A DNA stretch of 64,000 nt from an uncultured Flavobacteriaceae bacterium (GTDB lineage: Bacteria; Bacteroidota; Bacteroidia; Flavobacteriales; Flavobacteriaceae): NCBI GenBank assembly GCA_947500575.1, contig CANMSI010000005.1, positions 62,001 through 126,000 of the forward strand. Direction: 5' to 3'. Positions 1 to 6,735 of this stretch are shown here, piece after piece (within the stretch, counting starts at the first letter, position 1; each line of letters starts with the position of its first letter). The translations under genes were made by a program, and so were the position numbers. The notes under the pieces were generated by a model that ran no database searches, was not told the origin of the DNA, and saw only the letters and a list, made by a program, of their open reading frames with translations.

Positions 1-357
1 GGTGTCAATTAATAAGGAATACGTTTCAGAATGAATATTCTCCATCATGATCTGAAATCCATAAAAGAACTTGGCTTCTGCATATTGTACTTCACTCACA
101 AAATTCTCCGCTAAATTCTCATTAACAATTCCATCAGAGGCAGCAAAAAAAGCTAAGATGTGCTTAATAAAATAGCGTTCATCTTCATTCAATTTATTAT
201 TCCAATCTGTCAGGTCTTCGTGTAAATCTATTTCTTCTGCAGTCCAGAAACAGGCCTCACATTTTTTATACCATTCCCATAGATCATCGTGTTTGATGGG
301 GAATATTACGAATCGATCTTCATTTTCGGCAAGGATGGGCTCTACGGCTGCTGACAT
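1..357 (-). CDS. nrdB: Ribonucleoside-diphosphate reductase small subunit (partial, N-terminal 119 residues)
   Basis: Class I ribonucleotide reductase beta subunit, which holds the di-iron centre and tyrosyl radical for making deoxyribonucleotides. The gene starts at an ATG at 357 and runs off the left edge, so only 119 residues are visible. The sequence follows the eukaryotic-like R2 pattern: [11 protein letters not shown] (Asp48 is the first iron ligand), [13 protein letters not shown], and MENIHSETY, where Glu106 and His109 are iron ligands and Tyr113 is in the radical position, four residues after the His as in mouse R2. The rest of the metal site and the C-terminal tail lie outside. The catalytic subunit gene is not visible here. 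Assignment is from motifs; the family is very conserved. Confidence 0.95.
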   Translation of the reverse strand, partial: MSAAVEPILAENEDRFVIFPIKHDDLWEWYKKCEACFWTAEEIDLHEDLTDWNNKLNEDERYFIKHILAFFAASDGIVNENLAENFVSEVQYAEAKFFYGFQIMMENIHSETYSLLIDT

Positions 358-983
358 ATTTTAAACTTTTAGTATTTCTGAATGGATGAAAATTACCCTC
401 TGGTTGAGACTCACAAAGATGGAAAAATGTCATCAAAGTTTTGGGTCTGTTTTATCTTTTCAATCACAAAGTTTTTAACACAAGATGTTGAAATCTAGGT
501 TCGCAAGTGATGTTTACTGCCTTTAACCCAATAAAGAATTTTACATAAAATTTACATTGATGTTGAACAGAAAAAAATAAACCAAAAAGTATATAAAAAT
601 TTATGGTATCATTGGAAAAATTAAAATACTATTGAACCCCTATAAACGCTGTCTACTAAGAAGCTGCCTTAGGTAAAATCGTACAATACTGCGTATTTTC
701 TTCAATTCTAACTAGAACAGAATAAACTGCTTTTCAGTTATAAAATACTTGTAATTCTGCTCCTATACTACGGAGATGATATTTTGGAAAAGGGAGGGAT
801 AACACAAAAGTGAATTTTTACAAAGAGTACAACCACCTAATATATAATTCAATTTGAAAAGAGGTGAACAAATAGAAGAAATGGTTTGTTCTTCGTTTCA
901 TGAAAAAGAAAATACCAAAATTGTACGGCCCGCCTAATGGGTCAAAATGTAATATCACTACAATTGGATGCTGATTTAGGTAG

Positions 984-1227
984 TTCCCCCGAAACCTAAA
1001 AATCGAGCAGGTCGACCAAAACCAACAAGTTGGCAAGGTTGTCCAATTCGGTGTAATTCCACTAGTCAGGACTAAATTGTGCTCTTATCTATAACACGTC
1101 ATCCATATGGACCGTACTTTTACTTTGGTAATCTATTTACTAAATCCTATAAAATAGGATCAATATCTTTAACTAATTACTTAGAAACCACCTATTACGG
1201 TAGTTACAGTAATTATTTTCGGGGGAA
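984..1227. repeat. Inverted repeat pair, 11 bp, 244 bp end to end
   Basis: TTCCCCCGAAA at 984-994 is repeated in perfect inverted orientation at 1217-1227. Both copies point inward and enclose about 220 bp of non-coding DNA. This is the layout of a MITE or a deleted insertion sequence, but I see no clear target-site duplication. Confidence 0.45.
1144..1160. repeat. Short perfect hairpin
   Basis: ATCCTAT, loop AAA, ATAGGAT: a 7-bp perfect stem with a 3-base loop. It lies inside the 984-1227 inverted pair. No U-tract follows, so it is not an obvious terminator. Confidence 0.5.
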
Positions 1228-1370
1228 GTGACAGTAAAAATAAGCATTTTTCCCACAAAAAACTCGTTCTTAACTTTAATTTAAAGTGTTCATTCTAAAT
1301 AAATAGCGTCAAAATTTATGAATTCTCACAAAAAGTCTTTATTCTACGTATATAGATTTATAACTACAAT

Positions 1371-1946
1371 TTAATGCGAAATATTATCTACAAGCATTTG
1401 ATCTTCCTTTATAGCCCTAAAATCTCCCTTTAGGTGAATCTTTTTCGCTTCTGCATTTTTAAAAATTACGGAGATACTTCCTATTACAGATCTGTCACTT
1501 ACTGCTTTTATTTGAATTATTCCTTCATCAGCAAAAAAGGGTAATTCTCCCAACAATCTTATATCTGCAAATCCGAAAACTCCGTTAAAATTATGCCCAA
1601 AGCCTTCGATATCTTTCGTTATTTTGTGAGCTCCTTTTGAAATTATCTGTGTACTATTCTCCTTACTTATAAAAAAGCCTAATGTATGACCAGATTCATC
1701 TTCGATGGAACTCTTAAGATCTAGTTTTAAAGTTGCATATGGTATTTCCTTAGCAGATGTTTCTACAGAGGCATTAAAAGTAGCCTGCCCTTGAAATTTC
1801 GTTGTATAATCTCCAGTAACGAACAATTCATAACTCCCATTAGCAGCAACTATAGGTATCTGTTCCTGATGAGCTCCAGAAGTAAGCAGCATACAGACAC
1901 CGCCTAAAAAAATACTTTTTAACGTTTTTACATGAATGAATGACAT
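1371..1946 (-). CDS. Hypothetical exported protein, 191 residues
   Basis: I do not recognise this family. The N-terminus (MSFIHVKTLKSIF then a hydrophobic stretch to about residue 26) looks like a signal peptide without a lipobox. The remainder alternates short polar and hydrophobic strands, with no cysteine after the signal region, which suggests a small beta-rich secreted or periplasmic domain. It lies 24 bases downstream of the 63-residue membrane peptide gene on the same strand, so the two are probably co-transcribed. Both diverge from a LytTR response regulator gene, and direct repeats between them suggest regulation by such a protein. No catalytic motif is visible. Confidence 0.7.
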   Translation of the reverse strand: MSFIHVKTLKSIFLGGVCMLLTSGAHQEQIPIVAANGSYELFVTGDYTTKFQGQATFNASVETSAKEIPYATLKLDLKSSIEDESGHTLGFFISKENSTQIISKGAHKITKDIEGFGHNFNGVFGFADIRLLGELPFFADEGIIQIKAVSDRSVIGSISVIFKNAEAKKIHLKGDFRAIKEDQMLVDNISH

Positions 1947-1970
1947 TTTACCTTGATTTAGATACCATTA

Positions 1971-2162
1971 TTACTCTTGTTCCTCTATCCTTAAATCATT
2001 ACTAGATTCAGATATTTTCGCTGCTACCAACCGATCGCTAACCGGTTTCTGTTCTTTGACACTTGTTTGCGTATTAGACATTTCAATCTGTACTGTATCT
2101 AACTTGGCGGCTATGAATAGCAATGTAACTAATATGGCAAAAAGGACTACCGATTTTCGCAT
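1971..2162 (-). CDS. Small single-pass membrane peptide, 63 residues
   Basis: A short protein beginning MRKSVVLFAILVTLLFIAAKL: two basic residues, then one hydrophobic helix (about residues 5-19), then a polar, charged tail rich in Glu, Ser and Gln. It is either membrane-anchored with the tail outside or a cleaved secreted peptide. It is the first gene of a two-gene unit with the exported protein at 1371-1946. The ATG at 2162 is the only sensible start. Family unknown; it is credible because of the clean signal-like start and operon position. Confidence 0.6.
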   Translation of the reverse strand: MRKSVVLFAILVTLLFIAAKLDTVQIEMSNTQTSVKEQKPVSDRLVAAKISESSNDLRIEEQE

Positions 2163-2259
2163 TACTAAAATTTTTATGGTTGGTTGCGTTACTAAATGTT
2201 AATCGGGAACTACTTTACCGCTAAAATAAAGTCTGATGTAGCATGGCCTAGTCTCGAAT

Positions 2260-2292
2260 GTATAAATGGTAGCAAATCTTGTATAACTGGTA
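2260..2292. promoter_or_regulatory. Pair of direct repeats spaced 21 bp, possible LytTR-type operator
   Basis: GTATAAATGGTA (2260-2271) and GTATAACTGGTA (2281-2292) differ at one base and begin 21 bp apart, i.e. two turns of the helix. LytTR regulators bind paired 9-bp repeats at this spacing. The site lies between a LytTR regulator gene and a divergent exported-protein pair, about 100-130 bp upstream of the latter. It could serve either direction. Confidence 0.45.
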
Positions 2293-2308
2293 CATATGGA
2301 TTTTTATT

Positions 2309-2316
2309 TATCTTTG
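2309..2316 (+). promoter_or_regulatory. -7 promoter box TATCTTTG
   Basis: Exact match to the Bacteroidota -7 consensus TAnnTTTG, 17 bp downstream of the direct repeats at 2260-2292. No good -33 TTG at the usual spacing, which would fit an activated promoter. The leader to the response regulator would be about 200 nt. Confidence 0.35.
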
Positions 2317-2368
2317 ATATAAATTAAGCATCTGATTTTCAATAATTTACATATTTGTGGTTCTTATT

Positions 2369-2376
2369 TAACTTTG
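2369..2376 (+). promoter_or_regulatory. -7 promoter box TAACTTTG
   Basis: Second exact TAnnTTTG match upstream of the response regulator. The nearest TTTG (2354-2357) is too close to act as the -33 element. The leader would be about 145 nt and would include the 35-codon frame at 2405-2512. Confidence 0.4.
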
Positions 2377-2404
2377 TAAAGTAAAGACTATTTTTTTTAA
2401 AGAA

Positions 2405-2512
2405 ATGCCGATAAAATTTAATCATACTGGGTTTTATGCCAATTATACGGGAAACAAAACCATTGATACATCTTTGAAGGTGACGTACACACAATACTGT
2501 ATTTTTGATTAA
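2405..2512 (+). CDS. Possible leader or small ORF, 35 codons
   Basis: An ATG-initiated frame (begins MPIKFNHTGFYANY, ends YTQYCIFD) preceded by AAAGAA and ending 14 bases before the response regulator start. It lies downstream of two -7 boxes and would be in the leader. No homology can be judged. It may be chance; it is listed because its position suits a leader peptide. Confidence 0.2.
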   Translation: MPIKFNHTGFYANYTGNKTIDTSLKVTYTQYCIFD

Positions 2513-2526
2513 CTTACCTATATACT

Positions 2527-3261
2527 ATGTTAGAGGCAGTAATTATAGATGATGAAATAAAAGCACTCCAAAGTTTAACTTGGGAGCTAACCAATTTTAG
2601 CGACCAAATTAAGGTAACTGCTTCATTTACAGATCCTTCAGAAGCATTAGTTTATCTAGAAAAAAATACACCAGATTGCCTTTTCCTAGACATAGAAATG
2701 CCTACTATGGATGGTTTTCAATTTATACAGAAATTGAAAAACAAAGATTTTCCAGTAGTTATTACTACTGCTTATAATCAATATGCCATCAAAGCATTGA
2801 AAAATGAGGCCATTGATTATTTATTAAAACCCATAGACACAGACGATCTGAATGATACCATTGAAAAAATAAAAAAGTACAATTCTAAAAACTATACTGC
2901 GGAACGTTTAGAAAAAATACTTCTGAATTTTAATTCCAATGCTGTTCAAAAGAAAATCACTTTTAATACGGATGGAAAATTAGTTTTTTTAGAAAGTGAT
3001 GAAATTCTATATGCAGAGTCTGATGGAAATTATAGCACCATCTATCTGGTGGATCGTCAAAAAATTGTATTGACTAAAAAATTGAAAGAAGTAAACGACT
3101 TGTTGCCAAAGGATTCTTTTTTTAGAATTCACAACTCTTATATCATCAATCTCAACAAAATAAAAGAATTTCTTAAAACGGACGGATATGTAGTATTGCA
3201 GTCTAACGATAAAATACCTGTATCTCGTCAAAAAAAATCCGATTTTTTAGATTTGTTGTAG
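2527..3261 (+). CDS. LytTR-family response regulator
   Basis: Two-component response regulator of the LytR/AlgR type, 244 residues. Residues 1-120 are a receiver domain: acidic pair in VIIDDE, phospho-acceptor Asp55 in LFLDIEMP, Thr/Ser in VITTAY, and Lys in LLKPID. Residues about 140-244 are a LytTR DNA-binding domain (ILYAESDGNYSTIYL, then FFRIHNSYIINLNKI). The sensor kinase gene follows after 38 bases, so the two form one transcription unit. A pair of 21-bp spaced direct repeats upstream (2260-2292) is a candidate binding site, which suggests autoregulation or control of the divergent exported-protein genes. Signal unknown. Confidence 0.95.
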   Translation: MLEAVIIDDEIKALQSLTWELTNFSDQIKVTASFTDPSEALVYLEKNTPDCLFLDIEMPTMDGFQFIQKLKNKDFPVVITTAYNQYAIKALKNEAIDYLLKPIDTDDLNDTIEKIKKYNSKNYTAERLEKILLNFNSNAVQKKITFNTDGKLVFLESDEILYAESDGNYSTIYLVDRQKIVLTKKLKEVNDLLPKDSFFRIHNSYIINLNKIKEFLKTDGYVVLQSNDKIPVSRQKKSDFLDLL

Positions 3262-3299
3262 GTCGTACTATAGAATCGTCCCAAATAAAAAATAGTGTA

Positions 3300-5249
3300 T
3301 TGAAAAGAATCTCTAACTTTCCAAAAATGACAAACAGCATCCTTCTAATGCTGCTTTTTTTTAGCATACAATGGATTGGCGCACAAGAAATTTCGGAGGA
3401 GTTTAAAAATACTGTTGACAGTGTAATTCAGCAAAGACCCCTAACTTTTAGCGAAATAAACGAAGCCGTAGGAAGTCATCGAAGAGATACCACCTACATG
3501 CGCTACTTTAACATAAGAGCAGCGCAAGAAAAGTACCCTTATGGCCAAGCGTACTCTTTAAATCAATTGGGCACCAAATACCGTAACATATCTCAATATG
3601 CTAGAGCCCTTCAACTTCATCAAGAAGCACTTAACATCGCTAAAGAATCTGAAAGTATAGAATTTGAGATTTTTAGTTTAAACATGTTAGGTGTTGTTCA
3701 TAGAAGAAAAATATCGGTAAGAGCTGCCATAGACTATCATAGAGAAGCCTTGGAATTAGGAGAGGCAATAGAAAACCCTTCCAATGGTATTAAAAGAAGT
3801 ATCAATGTATCCTTGAATGGAATAGGGAATTTATACCAATTACTAGGTGAATTTGGACCTGCAATTGAGCATTATCAAAGGTCTTTGAATTTAGAAGCCC
3901 AGCTAGGGAATAAATTAGGGCAGGCCATTAATAATCAAAACATTGGAGAGTGCCAAGAAGAGGCTGGAAAGCTAGATGAAGCCCTGCAAAGCTATAGAAC
4001 TTCCTTAGCCTTTAATGAAGAAATTGAAAGTGATTTAGGGCGTGCTATATGCAAAAATAGTATTGCCCAAATTTATATTAAACAGAAGCGTTATTCTGAA
4101 GCAATGCCTCTTTTAGATCAGGCATTCGAAAAAGCAACTCCTTTAAAAAACGATTTAATTATTCCTGTTGTTCTTATTAATAAAGGCTGGGCTCTAATGG
4201 GACTCAACTCCTATTCTGAAGCAGAAACCAGCTTACTTAAAGGCTTGGAGATTGCCAAAAAACACGATCAAAAAGACAACATTGTAAAAGTGAGCGCCTT
4301 ACTATCCGAACTGTATGAAAAAATGAATAAGCTAACGGAAGCTTTGCACTATACTAAACAGGTAAATACCTATGAAAAAAGAATACGAGATAAAGAAATA
4401 ATCAACTACGTAAATGACGCTATTCTTAGTTATGATTCTCAAAAACTTCAAAACCGATTTGAAGTAATCGCTGTAGAAAATGAGATATATAAGCTAAGAC
4501 TTAAAAAAAATCAGGACACCATTCTTATTAGTGGAATAGCGCTATGCTTGCTCGCGGCCATTTTATATATTTTATATCGCCAGTATCATTTGAACAACGA
4601 GAAAAAACTACTTACGTTAGAGCAGAGCATGCTGCGAAGTCAGATGAATCCTCATTTCTTATTCAATTCTCTAAACTCTATAAAACTGTATATCATTAAT
4701 AATGAGAAAAAAAATGCAGTACATTATCTTAATAAATTTTCGAAATTAGTTCGTAAAATTTTGGAAGCTTCATCTCTTAGAGAGATCCCCTTAGATGAGG
4801 AGTTAGAAACTGTAGAATTATACATGAATATTGAAAACATTCGTTTTTCTAATGAAATCAATTTTCAAATAGATATTGATGAAACCGCGGATGTGCATCA
4901 AATAAAAATACCTTCTTTAATCTTACAACCATTTCTTGAAAATGCATTGTGGCATGGTTTGTCTTCGAAGGAAGGAGAAAAAAACATCCACTTAAAAGTA
5001 CACAAGGCGTCCGAAGAGTTTATCCATATTGTAATTACCGATAACGGTGTAGGGAGAACGGTTGCCGAAGAAATAAAGCAGAACAAAGTACTTAAGCGAA
5101 AATCCGTAGGCATTGATATCACTAAAGAGCGATTGGCCAATTTTTCCAAGGACTATCAGAATTCCTCAAGCATTGAAATAGAAGATTTGTTCGATGAAAA
5201 CAATCAGGCTTCTGGAACAAAAGTAATTATTCGCATTCCTACACTTTAG
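3300..5249 (+). CDS. TPR-repeat sensor histidine kinase, LytS type
   Basis: Sensor kinase partner of the preceding LytTR regulator, 649 residues from a TTG at 3300; an ATG at 3327 gives a cleaner signal peptide (MTNSILLMLLFFSIQWIGAQ) and may be the true start. About residues 60-380 are tetratricopeptide repeats, predicted to be periplasmic and to sense a peptide or protein. One transmembrane helix lies at about 407-426. The kinase core is of the His_kinase/LytS class: SQMNPHFLFNSLNSIK with the phospho-acceptor His near 451, followed by an ATPase domain with N-box LQPFLENALWHG and DNGVG. The 3' end overlaps the stop of the convergent DUF3109 gene by four bases. Confidence 0.93.
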   Translation: MKRISNFPKMTNSILLMLLFFSIQWIGAQEISEEFKNTVDSVIQQRPLTFSEINEAVGSHRRDTTYMRYFNIRAAQEKYPYGQAYSLNQLGTKYRNISQYARALQLHQEALNIAKESESIEFEIFSLNMLGVVHRRKISVRAAIDYHREALELGEAIENPSNGIKRSINVSLNGIGNLYQLLGEFGPAIEHYQRSLNLEAQLGNKLGQAINNQNIGECQEEAGKLDEALQSYRTSLAFNEEIESDLGRAICKNSIAQIYIKQKRYSEAMPLLDQAFEKATPLKNDLIIPVVLINKGWALMGLNSYSEAETSLLKGLEIAKKHDQKDNIVKVSALLSELYEKMNKLTEALHYTKQVNTYEKRIRDKEIINYVNDAILSYDSQKLQNRFEVIAVENEIYKLRLKKNQDTILISGIALCLLAAILYILYRQYHLNNEKKLLTLEQSMLRSQMNPHFLFNSLNSIKLYIINNEKKNAVHYLNKFSKLVRKILEASSLREIPLDEELETVELYMNIENIRFSNEINFQIDIDETADVHQIKIPSLILQPFLENALWHGLSSKEGEKNIHLKVHKASEEFIHIVITDNGVGRTVAEEIKQNKVLKRKSVGIDITKERLANFSKDYQNSSSIEIEDLFDENNQASGTKVIIRIPTL

Positions 5250-5815
5250 AATGTGTGTTCTTTGGCAATTTGCTCCAATTCTGCATACCATTCCGCTCCA
5301 AACTTTCTAATTAAAGCTTCCTTCACAAATTTATAGACTGGCACTTTCAATTCTTCCCCTAAAGCACAAGCAGGATCACATATTTCCCATTTGTGATAAT
5401 TAACTGCCGTAAGCTGTGTATACTCGCGCACTCTTACTGGATATAAATGGCAAGAAATTGGTTTTTTCCACTCTGTAACTCCTTGTTCGTATGCTTCTTC
5501 TAAACCACATTTTGCGGTACCGTTTTCTTTGAATACTACATAAGCGCATTCACTTCCGTTGACCAAGGGTGTTTCCCACTCTCCATCTTCTCCTTTTACA
5601 AAGGCTCCTTGTTCTTCAATAGCGGCAACGCCTTCCGGTCTTAAAAATGGTTTTACTTTGGTATAAATATCTACTAAGATTTCTGTCTCCTTATCTTCTA
5701 AAGGAGCTCCTGCTTCTCCATCAATACAACAAGCTCCCTTGCAGGCGCTTAAATTACAGACAAAATCTTGCTCTATTAGTTCTTCAGATACGATGGTCTT
5801 ACCTAATTGAAACAT
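5246..5815 (-). CDS. DUF3109 family cysteine-rich protein
   Basis: A cytosolic protein of 189 residues in the DUF3109 family, related to the YkgJ/UPF0153 group of presumed metal- or cluster-binding proteins. The N-terminus has C20, C25, C29 and C30 (VCNLSACKGACC), followed by further cysteines in SECAY, AKCGL, ISCHLYP and CDPACALG, about ten in all. Function is unknown in the family; zinc or iron-sulfur binding is the usual guess. I prefer the ATG at 5815; an in-frame TTG lies two codons upstream. A TATCTTTG -7 box sits at 5834-5841. Its stop overlaps the histidine kinase stop. Confidence 0.88.
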   Translation of the reverse strand: MFQLGKTIVSEELIEQDFVCNLSACKGACCIDGEAGAPLEDKETEILVDIYTKVKPFLRPEGVAAIEEQGAFVKGEDGEWETPLVNGSECAYVVFKENGTAKCGLEEAYEQGVTEWKKPISCHLYPVRVREYTQLTAVNYHKWEICDPACALGEELKVPVYKFVKEALIRKFGAEWYAELEQIAKEHTF

Positions 5816-5833
5816 ATACAACAGTTGTTTTCA

Positions 5834-5841
5834 CAAAGATA
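5834..5841 (-). promoter_or_regulatory. -7 promoter box TATCTTTG for the DUF3109 gene
   Basis: CAAAGATA on the plus strand reads TATCTTTG on the minus strand, an exact TAnnTTTG match 19 bases before the start codon. The leader would be very short. No clear -33 TTG. Confidence 0.45.
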
Positions 5842-5907
5842 ACTTTTTGATGGATTTTGACTCTTATATATTTTAATTTATAGCACTTAAAACCAGTATA
5901 CAAAGCG

Positions 5908-5915
5908 TAACTTTG
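5908..5915 (+). promoter_or_regulatory. -7 promoter box TAACTTTG for the MarC gene
   Basis: Exact TAnnTTTG match, with the MarC ATG 23 bases downstream of the box. No clear -33 TTG at 19-21 bp. Confidence 0.5.
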
Positions 5916-5938
5916 CACTTTATTAAAATGTATTTTAT

Positions 5939-6511
5939 ATGAATTTTGATATAAAACAAATGTTGACCGCTAGCATGGTGCTCTTTGCAGTCATCGATAT
6001 ATTAGGAAGCATCCCTATCATCATAGATCTCAGGAATAAGGTTGGACATATTCAATCTGAAAAAGCGTCCATTGTGGCAGCTTCTATTATGGTTGCATTT
6101 TTGTTTGTAGGGGAAGAGATTTTGAATATTATTGGTATTGATGTCAACTCTTTTGCGGTAGCAGGAGCTTTTGTAATTTTCTTTTTGGCCATTGAAATGA
6201 TATTGGGGATTACCTTATATAAGAACGATGAGCCAGAAAGTGCTTCTATAGTACCTATTGCCTTTCCAATTATTGCTGGTGCAGGAACCATGACCTCTAT
6301 CTTATCATTAAGAGCAGAATATCATGTAGAGAACATTATTGTAGCCATCATTGTAAATATTATCTTTGTATACCTTGTTTTAAAATTCTCTCCAAGAATT
6401 GGAAAAGTGCTCGGGAAAAATGGGTTGAACGTGATTCGGAAAGTTTTTGGGGTAATTCTATTAGCTATTGCTGTAAAATTGTTTGCAGCAAACATTAATC
6501 AACTTTTTTAA
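5939..6511 (+). CDS. MarC family integral membrane protein
   Basis: A 190-residue inner-membrane protein with about six hydrophobic helices. The family-typical segments are ASMVLFAVIDILGSIPIII near the N-terminus and a central IVPIAFPIIAGAGTMTSIL, the conserved PxAxPxxAGPG-like loop of MarC proteins. MarC was first linked to multiple antibiotic resistance, but that role has been withdrawn, and transport of small molecules is only inferred. The gene has its own -7 box and is followed 20 bases later by a small membrane protein gene, probably co-transcribed. Confidence 0.9.
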   Translation: MNFDIKQMLTASMVLFAVIDILGSIPIIIDLRNKVGHIQSEKASIVAASIMVAFLFVGEEILNIIGIDVNSFAVAGAFVIFFLAIEMILGITLYKNDEPESASIVPIAFPIIAGAGTMTSILSLRAEYHVENIIVAIIVNIIFVYLVLKFSPRIGKVLGKNGLNVIRKVFGVILLAIAVKLFAANINQLF

Positions 6512-6531
6512 AGCAGCTTTTTTATTAACAT

Positions 6532-6735
6532 ATGAACAAAACAGTATCCATTATTCTAATAGTATTGGCAGTTGGTCTTATTGCGTTTAACAGTACTTTA
6601 ATTGACTTCGAAAATCCTTTAGAGGGAAATAGCATTATAGCACTAATAGGCATTGCAGCTTCTCTTTGCGCTATTGTGTTACTACTCTTGTTTATTGCCT
6701 CTAAAAAAATTCAAAAGAAGATAAACGAAGATTAG
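6532..6735 (+). CDS. Small two-helix membrane protein, 67 residues
   Basis: Not recognised by family. Two hydrophobic segments (about residues 5-21 and 36-58) separated by a short polar loop, with a Lys-rich tail (ASKKIQKKINED). This suggests a hairpin membrane protein with both ends in the cytoplasm. It follows the MarC gene by 20 bases on the same strand. Its stop codon overlaps the stop of the convergent S41 protease gene by four bases (TTAG). Confidence 0.75.
   Translation: MNKTVSIILIVLAVGLIAFNSTLIDFENPLEGNSIIALIGIAASLCAIVLLLLFIASKKIQKKINED

Larger units (their letters stand above)
358..1370. other. Gene-poor intergenic stretch with inverted repeats
   Basis: About 1 kb between nrdB and a small exported protein. 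I see no convincing gene. A 72-codon minus-strand frame at 818-1036 has no domain, start context or neighbour support. Structure present: an 11-bp perfect inverted pair (984-994 and 1217-1227) and a 7-bp stem with 3-base loop at 1144-1160. A weak minus-strand -7 box for nrdB (CATCTTTG, one mismatch) lies at 414-421. It could be a decayed mobile-element remnant. Confidence 0.5.

Noticed and set aside
818-1036. 72-codon minus-strand frame in the gene-poor region
   Set aside because: No start context, no domain, aromatic-rich composition unlike neighbours, and it overlaps an inverted repeat. Treated as chance.
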